Part shown: one piece after another, positions 45,578 through 53,748 of the stretch
Numbering within the stretch: the first letter of the stretch is position 1
How the letters are laid out: the number at the start of each line of letters is the position of its first letter
The notes under the pieces: model-generated
The model's database searches: none
What the model saw: the letters and a program-made list of their open reading frames with translations, nothing else
Told to the model about the DNA's origin: nothing
Made by a program: the position numbers and the translations under genes
Assembly: GCF_031599675.1 (NCBI RefSeq)
Contig: NZ_CP134223.1
Coordinates: forward strand, 1,860,001-1,924,000
DNA length: 64,000 nt
Reading direction: 5' to 3'
Source of the DNA: Paenibacillus pedocola
Lineage (GTDB): Bacteria; Bacillota; Bacilli; Paenibacillales; Paenibacillaceae

Positions 45578-47635
45578 ATGGCAGGCAGCAATGGCACAGC
45601 AAAAAAAGTAATGCTGCTGGGACTTGACGGGGCAGACCCGTCAGTGATCCGGCGATATGTAGCGGAGGGCAAGCTTCCTAATTTCAAAAGAGCCATTGAA
45701 GCCGGTTCGACGACAAGTGATTTGGGCATGCAAAGTGTGCTTCCAGCCATCACTCCACCGAACTGGGCGTCGATTGCCACCGGAGCCTATCCGGCCACCC
45801 ACGGCATCACCTGCTTCTGGAACCATACACTGGGCAATGAGCTGGACGTGCTGGATTATGGTTTTGACTCTGGCCTGCTGAAGGCCGAGACCATCTGGCA
45901 AGCTTATGCCCGGGCGGGCAAGAAGAGCATTATTTTTAATTACCCGACCTCCTGGCCGGCGCAGGTGGAGGATGCGATTTATGTCGACGGGACCAGCATC
46001 TATACCAATCTGCGCGGTTATATTGATTATGAGAAAGTGTACGAAGGCAGAGCAGGCGACTTTGAGCTGATCGAGATCCCGCATGTGGTCGATAATACGG
46101 GAGCCAACTGCCGGTTTGAAGGCGAAGAAACAACCCAGAAAGCGGAGATCAGTAAGGAGACGTATGAGGGGTACGGCTATACACAGCCCGGACTGGTAAC
46201 TACGGCGCAGGATGGAGAATTATCAGCGGATATCCCGACTGCGGATCAGATCCTGACCCCCCTGAAGCCTGCTGCCGGCTGGAATTCTGCTCCGGCTGGT
46301 GCGCGTGAGTTCGTACTGCCGGTGAACAATGGCCAAGCCAGACGCTGGGGTCTGCTTGTAGCCGATAACGGTACAACGTATAACCGGATTCGTATTTATG
46401 CTTCCAAAACGGCGGAAACAGCGCTGGGAGAAGCCGTTTTGGGAGAATGGAGCGGCTGGATTTACGACAGCTATACGATTAACGGAGCCAGCATTCCGGT
46501 AGCCTACAAAATCCGTGTGCTGGAGCTGGATCCTGCGGGAAACAGCTTTAAATTCTATTCTTCCTACGTGCTGGATCTGAAAACCGGGAGATACTTTCAT
46601 CCGCAGCCTATCGGAGAGGAACTGTACAGTAAGGTTGGCCCGATGCTGCAGCCTTCCAATTACAGCCGTCTGAATCCGCAGGCTGATCTTGTGCTGCTGG
46701 AATCCATCGGTGAAATGTACAGCTGGCATGAGGATGCCATTAATTATTTGCTTGATAACAAGGAATGGGATCTTTTCTATACTCATATGCACGGAATCGA
46801 CATGTTCAATCATTTCTACCTCGATCATACGCTGCCAGCTGCGTCGCCGGAATACAAACGCTACGAGGAGATCATTTATAAGATTTATGAGATCAGCGAC
46901 CGCTTCATCGGCGCACTGCTCGACCGCCTGGATGATGAGACGGCGGTGTTCATTGTTTCGGATCATGCCGGAGTTGCGAAGAATCCGGAGACAGACCATC
47001 CGCTGATCGGCGATATGTGGGGGATCAATGTCGGCATTATGGGGGAACTCGGGTATACCCGGATTAAAGAGACCGGGGGAGGTCTCGAGATTGACTGGAG
47101 TAATACGGTTGCTGTCGCCCAGCGGGCTACATACATCTATTTAAATGTTAAAGGCCGCGACCCACAAGGGATCGTAGATCCTGCAGATTATGATAGGCTG
47201 GTGCAGAAAATTATTGATGACCTCTACAGCTACCGCGATCCGAAAACAGGCAGAAGAGTCATCAGCTTCGCCCTGAACCGAAATGATATGGAGCTTGTGG
47301 GGTTAGGGGGAGAGAATGTAGGTGATATCTTCTATATCCTGGAGCCGGACTTTACCCGATGCCACGGCAACGGTCTCAGCAATCACACGCTGATGGGGTA
47401 TTCCATGCAGGCCTTATTTATTGCCCTCGGTGCCGGTGTGAAGGCAGGAAAAGTCATTGACCGCAAAGTTAAAGTCGTCGATATTGTACCGACAATCTGC
47501 CATCTGACCGGCTCCCCGGTGCCGAACGATGTGGAGGGCGGAATCATCTATCAAATTTTAACAGAAGAGCAGGATGAAGCTGGGCAGTATGGAGAGGCTG
47601 CTGCGGAGCCGGTCACGGCGGGGACGGGCGGCTGA
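45578..47635 (+). CDS. Alkaline-phosphatase-superfamily hydrolase (type I phosphodiesterase/pyrophosphatase)
   Basis: The 685-residue metal-dependent hydrolase has the first metal ligand in VMLLGLDGADPSVIR and the likely nucleophilic Thr in ITPPNWASIATGAYPATHGI. Further ligands lie in YTHMHGIDMFNHFY and VFIVSDHAGV, and the final His is in SNHTLMGY. A ~150-residue inserted beta-rich region (residues ~150-300, e.g. FVLPVNNGQARRWGLLVADN) lies between the motif blocks. No signal peptide is seen. The frame opens at 45539, but GACGGAGTGAAGTTATA serves ATG 45578. It overlaps a thioredoxin-like gene by 62 bp, and a LysR gene and a sulfonate-type importer follow, so it may release phosphate, sulfate or a phosphonate-like group from an imported ester. 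Substrate is unproven. Confidence 0.88.
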   Translation: MAGSNGTAKKVMLLGLDGADPSVIRRYVAEGKLPNFKRAIEAGSTTSDLGMQSVLPAITPPNWASIATGAYPATHGITCFWNHTLGNELDVLDYGFDSGLLKAETIWQAYARAGKKSIIFNYPTSWPAQVEDAIYVDGTSIYTNLRGYIDYEKVYEGRAGDFELIEIPHVVDNTGANCRFEGEETTQKAEISKETYEGYGYTQPGLVTTAQDGELSADIPTADQILTPLKPAAGWNSAPAGAREFVLPVNNGQARRWGLLVADNGTTYNRIRIYASKTAETALGEAVLGEWSGWIYDSYTINGASIPVAYKIRVLELDPAGNSFKFYSSYVLDLKTGRYFHPQPIGEELYSKVGPMLQPSNYSRLNPQADLVLLESIGEMYSWHEDAINYLLDNKEWDLFYTHMHGIDMFNHFYLDHTLPAASPEYKRYEEIIYKIYEISDRFIGALLDRLDDETAVFIVSDHAGVAKNPETDHPLIGDMWGINVGIMGELGYTRIKETGGGLEIDWSNTVAVAQRATYIYLNVKGRDPQGIVDPADYDRLVQKIIDDLYSYRDPKTGRRVISFALNRNDMELVGLGGENVGDIFYILEPDFTRCHGNGLSNHTLMGYSMQALFIALGAGVKAGKVIDRKVKVVDIVPTICHLTGSPVPNDVEGGIIYQILTEEQDEAGQYGEAAAEPVTAGTGG

Positions 47636-47987
47636 GCAGAGGATGCGTACAGAAATTCCGCGTAAGCCGATTCCCCATATTACGGACCGTGAATTTGATG
47701 ATTTGACCTTCGGCAGTGAAGAACCCGTGCTTGTGTTCTTCGGTTCCCGGCGCTGCAAAATCTGCCGGGAGCTCTTTCCGGTGGCCGAGGCGGTAGCTTA
47801 CGATTTCAGCGGCCGTATGCAGGTATACGGTGTGGACGCCGATAAATACCGTTCTCTGTTTCACAGGCTAAGGCTGAAGGGCATCCCTCATCTTGTACTG
47901 TTTCTAGGCGGCGAAGTAAAGGCAAGGATCGGCGGCTTTCATCCTCAGCAGGTACTCGTCGAGAAATTGGAGGAATGGGTGCCGTAA
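47574..47987 (+). CDS. Thioredoxin-like protein
   Basis: This protein of up to 137 residues has VLVFFGSRRCKICRELFPVA (residues ~52-71), containing the redox CKIC motif on a thioredoxin fold. The cis-Pro loop KGIPHLVLFLGGEVKARIGG follows. The start is uncertain: ATG 47574 has AGAAGAG upstream and overlaps the preceding gene by 62 bp; ATG 47589 and ATG 47643 are alternatives, and the conserved fold begins near ATG 47643. Residues before it (an Arg-rich stretch) may therefore not be translated. It reduces disulfides or sulfur intermediates and probably works with the hydrolase upstream. Confidence 0.8.
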   Translation: MKLGSMERLLRSRSRRGRAAEQRMRTEIPRKPIPHITDREFDDLTFGSEEPVLVFFGSRRCKICRELFPVAEAVAYDFSGRMQVYGVDADKYRSLFHRLRLKGIPHLVLFLGGEVKARIGGFHPQQVLVEKLEEWVP

Positions 47988-48087
47988 GAGTGGATGATGT
48001 AACCATTGTCAGCGATCTTTTTCCTAGTAGTCACATTGGATTTATGATTATATAATGAGGCTAGCAGGAAGAAAGAGGGAGACGATT

Positions 48088-48996
48088 ATGCGGCTGGAAC
48101 AGCTCTATCATATTGTGGCGATCGCCCAGACGGGATCGATATCGACGGCTGCCGAGCGCTCCTATATTTCACAGCCGGCGCTTAGTTCTTCTGTATCCAA
48201 GCTGGAGGTTGAGCTCGGAGTGCCTCTGTTCAAACGGAGTAATCAGGGCGTGCATCCTACGGAGATCGGGCAGGCCGTTATCGCCAAAGCAATGGAAGCC
48301 ATCGATCTGCTGGAGGATATCAAAGCGCTTGCCGAGGAGAACACTCATGCAATGACCGGGAGTATCCATCTTGCGGTAGAGCCGTTCATCAGCAACACCA
48401 TCATGGTTAATACACTGACTACGTTTAAATACAGGCATCCCAATGTGAATGTGCTGATGAAGGTTGGAGAGTCCAACAATAATCTGCGTGATATTGCAGC
48501 GGGTAAAGCGGATTTCGGAGTTGTAATGAAAAGCTGCGGCCAGGCGGAGGACAAGGATCTCTGCGTCAAGGAGCTGTTCAGGGACCGCCTGGTGCTGCTG
48601 GTCAGCCGGGATTCGCTGCTTGCTGCCAGCGGGACAATTACAATTCAGGAAGCGATGGCCCAGCCGCTGGTTCTGTACAATACCGAATTTGCCACGGACT
48701 GCTGGATTTCCGAGCTGCTGCAGAGCCACGGTGAATTCAATGTAGCTTACCGGCTGGACAGCTTCCCGATGCTGGAAAAGGTCATCTCCTTGAATTTATG
48801 CGCGGCTTTCGCCCCGAAATTTATGAGCGATTATTTTTTGAACAAGGGCAGCATTGTCCCGCTGGAGATTACCGGTGCCGGACTGGATATATCGATTGCT
48901 CTAGCCTGGACTAAGCGGCATCATCTGTCGCTGATTGAGAAAGAAATGATGGAGACGATCAAATCGCTCTGTGCGATGTGCGAGTTTCTTGGTTAA
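48088..48996 (+). CDS. LysR-family transcriptional regulator
   Basis: The 302-residue protein begins MRLEQLYHIVAIAQTGSIST, then AAERSYISQPALSSSVSKLE (HTH, residues ~16-40), with the periplasmic-fold effector domain from ~90 (MTGSIHLAVEPFISNTIMVN). The frame is open 11 codons upstream, but GAGGGAGACGATT precedes ATG 48088. It reads in the same direction as the ABC transporter starting at 49114, separated by a terminator, and probably activates it in response to sulfur or nitrogen status (CysL/Cbl-like), although the effector is not visible. Confidence 0.92.
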   Translation: MRLEQLYHIVAIAQTGSISTAAERSYISQPALSSSVSKLEVELGVPLFKRSNQGVHPTEIGQAVIAKAMEAIDLLEDIKALAEENTHAMTGSIHLAVEPFISNTIMVNTLTTFKYRHPNVNVLMKVGESNNNLRDIAAGKADFGVVMKSCGQAEDKDLCVKELFRDRLVLLVSRDSLLAASGTITIQEAMAQPLVLYNTEFATDCWISELLQSHGEFNVAYRLDSFPMLEKVISLNLCAAFAPKFMSDYFLNKGSIVPLEITGAGLDISIALAWTKRHHLSLIEKEMMETIKSLCAMCEFLG

Positions 48997-49016
48997 GGAG
49001 CCTACCGGACCACCGG

Positions 49017-49078
49017 AGGCCTGCTGTTTCAGAGGGAGGGCGGAATCTGCCCTTCATGCTGAAGTGCAGGCCTTTTTA
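49017..49078 (+). terminator. Terminator after LysR gene
   Basis: AGGCCTGC (49017-49024) pairs with GCAGGCCT (49066-49073), with inner GGGC/GCCC pairing, followed by TTTTATTTG. Confidence 0.75.
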
Positions 49079-49113
49079 TTTGCCGCTTAAACAATGAAAG
49101 AGGAGATGCTGAG

Positions 49114-49959
49114 ATGCAGAGCAACACCAGAGAAGCAGTGCCGCCGAATAGCGGCGTGATCCGCAGTAAGCCGGCTTCCAAGCGGAGAATATCAAAGGAA
49201 TGGCTGTACCGGGGGATTTCCGTGGGCTCATTGCTGGCCGCACTGCTGCTTTGGTGGTCTGCCAGCACCCTGGAGTGGGTGAATCCCCTGTTTCTGCCTA
49301 AACCGCAGACGGTCTGGTCTGCTTTCGTGGATGTGCTGCAGGACGGCTATAAAGGCCAGACCCTGCTGAATCACATCGGGACGAGTATGAGAAGACTGTT
49401 TCTGGCGCTGGCGGCCGCTTTTATAACCGCTGTTCCCCTAGGGATCTTATGCGGACGCTATCGTGTACTTCGGGCGGTGGTAGACCCGTTCATCGAATTC
49501 TACCGTCCGCTGCCGCCGCTGGCCTATTATACGCTGCTGATTCTGTGGTTCGGAATTACAGATGTCTCTAAGGTGCTGCTGTTATTTCTGGGGGCGTTTG
49601 CCCCTTTGTTCATCACGGCAGTGTTCAGCGTGCAGCGGCTCAGCGCCGACCGGATTAACGGTGCCCGGTCGCTTGGGGCACGGGGCTGGAAATTGTACGT
49701 CTTTGTTATCTTTCCATCGGTGCTTCCGGAGCTTCTAACGGGTCTGCGCACGGCAGTCGGTGTAAGTTACTCCACACTTGTGGCCGCTGAAATGGTGGCC
49801 GCAGTGTCCGGAATCGGCTGGCTGGTGCTGGATGCGAGCAAGTTTTTGCGGAGTGACATTATGTATCTCGGCATTATCATTATGGCGTTGATCGCCATTG
49901 CAATTGATCTTATCATCCGCAGCCTGATCCGGCGTGTATCGCCGTGGACGGAGCAATAA
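49114..49959 (+). CDS. ABC transporter permease (TauC/SsuC type)
   Basis: The 281-residue permease of the nitrate/sulfonate/taurine importer class has a polar 35-residue N-terminus and then about six helices, from GISVGSLLAALLLWWSASTL. The ATPase-contact loop reads INGARSLGARGWKLYVFVIF, then PSVLPELLTGLRTAVGVSYS, near residues 183-222. ATG 49114 lies behind AAAGAGGAGATGCTGAG. It forms an operon with the binding protein (49991) and ATPase (51150); unusually the order is permease, binding protein, ATPase. Substrate is probably an alkanesulfonate or similar oxyanion, but nitrate and thiamine-precursor importers share the fold. Confidence 0.9.
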   Translation: MQSNTREAVPPNSGVIRSKPASKRRISKEWLYRGISVGSLLAALLLWWSASTLEWVNPLFLPKPQTVWSAFVDVLQDGYKGQTLLNHIGTSMRRLFLALAAAFITAVPLGILCGRYRVLRAVVDPFIEFYRPLPPLAYYTLLILWFGITDVSKVLLLFLGAFAPLFITAVFSVQRLSADRINGARSLGARGWKLYVFVIFPSVLPELLTGLRTAVGVSYSTLVAAEMVAAVSGIGWLVLDASKFLRSDIMYLGIIIMALIAIAIDLIIRSLIRRVSPWTEQ

Positions 49960-49990
49960 AACTATTTATTCAAAAGGGAGATTAGAGAAG

Positions 49991-51118
49991 ATGAGACCAT
50001 TTCGCACTTTATTCAGGCTAGGCCCGTTGCTCGCAATTCTGATGGTACTGCTGGTGTTATCCGCTTGCGGTAATAGTAATAATCAGGTCAACGGAAAGAG
50101 TGCGCCGGAGGCTGCGGCCACGGAAGAAGCAGTAAGCACAGCAGCCGCAGACACGGCTACAGCGGAGCCTTCCGCCGCTGCAGAGGAACTGCCCAAGGAA
50201 ATACGCATTGGCTACCAGGTTTCCCCGAACGGCGAATTGCTGGCCAAATCGCTTGGGCTGCTGGAGAAGAAATATCCTGATGTCAAAATTTCCTGGCTGA
50301 AATTTGACTCCGGCCGTGATGTGAACGTGGCGATTGCCAGCGGCGGGATCGACTTCGGCCTGCTTGGTACACCTCCCGGGGCCTCCGGTATCGCTCAAGG
50401 ATTACCGGACCAGGTCTATTACATCCATGATGTTATCGGCCAGAGTGAAGCGCTGGTCGTGAAGAGTGATGCCGGCATATCCTCCCTCGCGGATTTGAAA
50501 GGGCACACAATCGCCACCACCTTCGGCTCAACTTCCCATTTCAGTCTGCTGTCTGCTCTGAAGCAGAAGAATATTGATCCTGGCACGATTACCATCCTTG
50601 ACATGCAGGCTCCCGATATTGTTGCTGCTTGGCAAAGAGGCGATATCGATGGTGCTTACACCTGGCAGCCGAGCCAGTCGAAGCTGGTGGAGGACGGCGG
50701 TAAGGTGATTATCAGCTCGGCTGAAGTTGCGGCGAAAGGCGGTATCACCGGGGAGTTCGGCGTAGTGCATAATGATTTTATCGCCAAATATCCAAATGCG
50801 GTCAAAGGCTATATCTCAGTTCTGGATGAGGCGGTCAAAGCCTACCGCGAGCATCCCGAGGATTCGGCAGCGGCAATGTCCGGTGAACTGGGTCTGACAC
50901 CGGAGGCTACCTTGAAGGCAATGAATGAAATCATTGTGCTGGATGCATCGCAGCAGACTGCGCCGGAGTATATGGGAACACCGGATCAGCCGGGAGCCTT
51001 CGGGCAATTGCTGAAGGACACCGGGGATTTCCTGGTGGAACAGAAGTCGATTACGGAATCACCGGATTTATCCGTATACCAGAAAGCGCTGCGCAATGAC
51101 CTGTATCCCGTTCAATAA
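49991..51118 (+). CDS. Sulfonate/taurine-type substrate-binding lipoprotein
   Basis: This 375-residue lipoprotein has signal ILMVLLVLSAC with lipidated Cys26, then an Ala/Glu/Thr-rich linker. The TauA/SsuA-like body starts at LPKEIRIGYQVSPNGELLAK. The key region VNVAIASGGIDFGLLGTPPG and the hinge ATTFGSTSHFSLLSALKQKN follow the family pattern. The frame opens at 49934, but AAAGGGAGATTAGAGAAG lies before ATG 49991. It delivers an alkanesulfonate-like ligand to the permease at 49114. Confidence 0.9.
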   Translation: MRPFRTLFRLGPLLAILMVLLVLSACGNSNNQVNGKSAPEAAATEEAVSTAAADTATAEPSAAAEELPKEIRIGYQVSPNGELLAKSLGLLEKKYPDVKISWLKFDSGRDVNVAIASGGIDFGLLGTPPGASGIAQGLPDQVYYIHDVIGQSEALVVKSDAGISSLADLKGHTIATTFGSTSHFSLLSALKQKNIDPGTITILDMQAPDIVAAWQRGDIDGAYTWQPSQSKLVEDGGKVIISSAEVAAKGGITGEFGVVHNDFIAKYPNAVKGYISVLDEAVKAYREHPEDSAAAMSGELGLTPEATLKAMNEIIVLDASQQTAPEYMGTPDQPGAFGQLLKDTGDFLVEQKSITESPDLSVYQKALRNDLYPVQ

Positions 51119-51149
51119 GTAAACTGCATTAATGGAAGGAGTGGCCCGA

Positions 51150-52058
51150 ATGATCTATGAAGAGAAGCTGGAGGGTATGGGTTCTATAAGTACCAGTGCA
51201 GGCGCCGGGGTTTTCCGGGGGGATAGAATTTCCGTTCAGCAGGATGCCTTCGCAAGTTCCAATGCTGAGCCGGACAGCGGAAAGGGGATTCTGCTGGGAG
51301 GGATCGGCCTGGCTTACGGCAGAGGTGCTGAAGAACGCCAGGTGCTGCAGGACATCAACCTGACGCTGTCACCTGGAGAATTTGTTGTTGTGCTCGGTCC
51401 GTCCGGCTGCGGCAAAACCTCACTCCTGAATATTCTCGCAGGTTATTTGCGGCCTACCCAAGGGACAATATCGATTAACGGCAAACGTCATACCCGCCCT
51501 GATTCGGAGGTCGGCGTGGTCTTCCAGCAGGCGAACCTGTTTCCCTGGCTGTCACTGGCCCGCAATATCGAGTTCGGGCTGCGGATGAAGAATTTGCCTA
51601 AGGCCCGGCGCAAGGAACGGGTGGCCTATTTTCTGGAGCTGATGGGGCTGACTTCTTCGGCGAAGCTGCTGCCCCACCAGCTGTCCGGGGGGATGAAGCA
51701 GCGGGCGGCGATTGCCCGTACTCTGGCCACTGAACCGGAAATTGTTCTGCTTGATGAACCGTTCAGTGCACTCGACGCCTTAACCCGCGAGAATATGCAG
51801 CGTCATTTGAGGGAGATTTGGCGCAAGACGGGCAAGTGCATGTTTTTCATCACCCACGATGTGGATGAAGCGCTGCTCCTGTCCAGCCGGCTGATTGTCA
51901 TGCACCCCGATCCCGGCAGAGTCGTAGAGGATTTCGCGAATCCGCTGACAGCGGGCGGAGAAGAACGGACCTTCGACGAACTTCGTACAAGTAGAGAGTA
52001 CAGCGGACTCCGGCAGCACCTGCTGGCCCGGATGGAACCAGGCACAGCTGATCGCTAG
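51150..52058 (+). CDS. ABC transporter ATP-binding protein (TauB/SsuB type)
   Basis: The 302-residue ATPase has Walker A GPSGCGKTS at 83-91, signature LSGGMKQRAAIARTLA, Walker B IVLLDEPFSALDALT and H-loop FFITHDVDEALL. The first ~45 residues (GSISTSAGAGVFRGDRISVQ) are a poorly conserved extension not usual in this family. The frame opens at 51132, but AAGGAG lies eight bases before ATG 51150. It completes the importer and is followed by a terminator. Confidence 0.93.
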   Translation: MIYEEKLEGMGSISTSAGAGVFRGDRISVQQDAFASSNAEPDSGKGILLGGIGLAYGRGAEERQVLQDINLTLSPGEFVVVLGPSGCGKTSLLNILAGYLRPTQGTISINGKRHTRPDSEVGVVFQQANLFPWLSLARNIEFGLRMKNLPKARRKERVAYFLELMGLTSSAKLLPHQLSGGMKQRAAIARTLATEPEIVLLDEPFSALDALTRENMQRHLREIWRKTGKCMFFITHDVDEALLLSSRLIVMHPDPGRVVEDFANPLTAGGEERTFDELRTSREYSGLRQHLLARMEPGTADR

Positions 52059-52084
52059 AGAATAACCAATGTTTGAGCCAAGTT

Positions 52085-52120
52085 GGCTGTGTCTCTTTCG
52101 GACACAGCCGTCTTTTTTTT
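52085..52120 (+). terminator. Terminator after sulfonate-type importer
   Basis: A 9-bp stem GGCTGTGTC/GACACAGCC (52085-52093 with 52101-52109) is followed by GTC and eight T. Confidence 0.92.
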
Positions 52121-52198
52121 CAGACACACCGTACATCACAGTTTACAGCTGGCAAATCATATATGATATGTGCAATGCATCGGAAATGGGGCTGATAT

Positions 52199-52669
52199 AT
52201 GCTTAGAATTGCGGAAGCGGGAACAGAGGATCTGAAAGTGATGTGTGCGCTGCTTGGTGAACTGTTCGCGCTGGAACAGGATTTTGCAGATGCCGTCAAT
52301 GAAGACAAGCAGAGGACCGGTCTGGAATTGATCCTGGAACACCCGGACAAAGGGCAGCTGCTGCTGCTCAAGCGGCAGGAAAAGGTTGTCGGGATGGTGA
52401 ATCTGGTGTATTCATTCAGCACCTTTGAGGGTGGTCCGGTAATCATGCTGGAAGACTTTATTGTGGCTGCGGAGGAGCGGAGCAAGGGCAGCGGCAGGTT
52501 TTTTATGGACCGGATCGTCGAATATGCCAAGCAAAACGGCTTCCTGCGGATTACCCTGCTTGCGGACGCCGGGAATATGCGGGCACTGCATTTCTACGAA
52601 GCCGCGGGCTATCAGTACTCGAATATGAAATGTCTGCGGCTTGGACTGGGAGCAGCCGACGTAAGCTGA
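52199..52669 (+). CDS. GNAT-family N-acetyltransferase
   Basis: The 156-residue acetyltransferase has motif A, which binds acetyl-CoA, at VIMLEDFIVAAEERSKGSGR followed by FFMDRIVEYAKQNG (residues ~81-114). The C-terminal LHFYEAAGYQYSNM is the family B-motif. It transfers an acetyl group to an amine; the substrate is unknown. It is monocistronic, between the importer terminator and a hairpin (52672-52714). The ribosome site is weak (GGGGCTGATAT before ATG 52199). Confidence 0.9.
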   Translation: MLRIAEAGTEDLKVMCALLGELFALEQDFADAVNEDKQRTGLELILEHPDKGQLLLLKRQEKVVGMVNLVYSFSTFEGGPVIMLEDFIVAAEERSKGSGRFFMDRIVEYAKQNGFLRITLLADAGNMRALHFYEAAGYQYSNMKCLRLGLGAADVS

Positions 52670-52671
52670 GA

Positions 52672-52714
52672 CAAACGCGAATGAGCCTTTGGAGTCACCT
52701 CCAAGGCTCGTTTG
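52672..52714. terminator. Hairpin between convergent genes
   Basis: The imperfect stem CAAACG(..)GAGCCTT(.)GGAG pairs with CTCCAAGGCTCGTTTG, with a 4-nt loop. No clear T-tract is present, so termination is only probable. Confidence 0.5.
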
Positions 52715-52746
52715 CTGTCCAATGGATGATCAGGGATTCATAACGC

Positions 52747-53265
52747 TCATTCTTCCGAATAGGGTTTCATTTCAATCTCTGTCTTGCTGCTGTTTACAAC
52801 GGTTCTTCCGTTTTCTTCTCCGAAGCTTAGCCGTTCTGTACCCAGGTATTGACTGCCTGTAGAATCCGTATAGCGGTAGGTAATCAGAGCTTCTTCCGCG
52901 TCTGATTCTGCGATATAGCTGACTACCCATGGGCTGGACCAGCGGATTACCGTATTATTGGCATCCCCGGTCGCAGCCTTCTGCTGCTGCCGAAACTCTT
53001 TTTGCATACTGCTGCTCATGATTTCCAGGCGTAGCTTGCCGTCCCTGGTTTTCCATGCCTCTGCCCACTGGAGCGCCAGCTTATATGTTTGCTCATTCTG
53101 AACAGCGTCATCTGCTGTTTCGGCTGTGTAAATGAAGGGTGTTGTCCCAAACATCTTATTCCCATCCGGTGAGGAGTCTGCAGAGGCTCTAATGACAGCT
53201 GTCATCCCGGTGACAAGTGCAATCACAAGCAGTATTCCCGCAATGGGACTGGTTTTTAGTTTCAT
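52747..53265 (-). CDS. Exported protein of unknown function
   Basis: This 172-residue protein has one N-terminal hydrophobic segment (SPIAGILLVIALVTGMTAVI) that is either an uncleaved anchor or a signal peptide (A-S-A near residue 29). The mature part begins as polar sequence, then YKLALQWAEAWKTRDGKLRL and a beta-rich half (WVVSYIAESDAEEALITYRY), which looks like a small cystatin/NTF2-like fold. I cannot name a family. ATG 53265 on the minus strand follows GAGGAGGATTGCGGCG. It is monocistronic and divergent from the tyrS leader. The function is probably at the cell surface. Confidence 0.75.
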   Translation of the reverse strand: MKLKTSPIAGILLVIALVTGMTAVIRASADSSPDGNKMFGTTPFIYTAETADDAVQNEQTYKLALQWAEAWKTRDGKLRLEIMSSSMQKEFRQQQKAATGDANNTVIRWSSPWVVSYIAESDAEEALITYRYTDSTGSQYLGTERLSFGEENGRTVVNSSKTEIEMKPYSEE

Positions 53266-53363
53266 CGCCGCAATCCTCCTCTCTTCAAGCGGATGATCTT
53301 GTTGATAAGTATCCTACCCTGATTGGACGGTATTATCAACCTTTGTTAAGTAAGGGCGCTGCA

Positions 53364-53392
53364 TTGACAACGATTTTGGAATTGGCTATACT
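53364..53392 (+). promoter_or_regulatory. Promoter of the tyrS T-box transcript
   Basis: TTGACA (53364-53369), 17-bp spacer, TATACT (53387-53392). This is the closest match to the housekeeping consensus noticed in the window, with transcription expected near 53399. Confidence 0.85.
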
Positions 53393-53398
53393 TTCTGT

Positions 53399-53662
53399 AA
53401 TCTTATAGTTGGTATACGTTGAATGAGCGCAGTAGCAGCTTAGTCCCTGTCCCAGAAAGCCGGGGGGTGATGGAACCCGGTACATACGAGGGCTGCGAAA
53501 TACACTCTGGAGTATCTTGGGTAATGCCAAGCGGAGCTAAGCGAACGATAACTCGCTGATAGTGGTACGGACACGCTTATTCCTGGTGTTCGTGCAATTT
53601 GGGTGGTAACACGGTTAATCCAATCGTCCCTGTGTCTGAACAGACAAGGGGCGATTTTTTTA
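53399..53662 (+). promoter_or_regulatory. Tyrosine T-box leader (riboswitch)
   Basis: This leader senses uncharged tRNA-Tyr and controls tyrS transcription. The T-box core GGGTGGTAACACGG lies at 53601-53614. It is followed by a terminator with 10-bp stem AATCGTCCCT/AGGGGCGATT and seven T, with the antiterminator formed by the T-box. The likely specifier codon is TAC (Tyr) at 53501-53503, in the GAAATACACTC context expected for the specifier loop; a second TAC at 53481-53483 lies higher in stem I. The AG-bulge/GATGG region near 53465-53475 completes stem I. Gene order (T-box then tyrS) agrees with a tyrosine specifier. Confidence 0.93.
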
Positions 53663-53748
53663 TGGGATTTTTGGATACCCGGACCCGCACTGCTCTGCGC
53701 TCAGAACGTAGATCACACAAGAACCGACAACTTACAAAGGGGCTGTAC

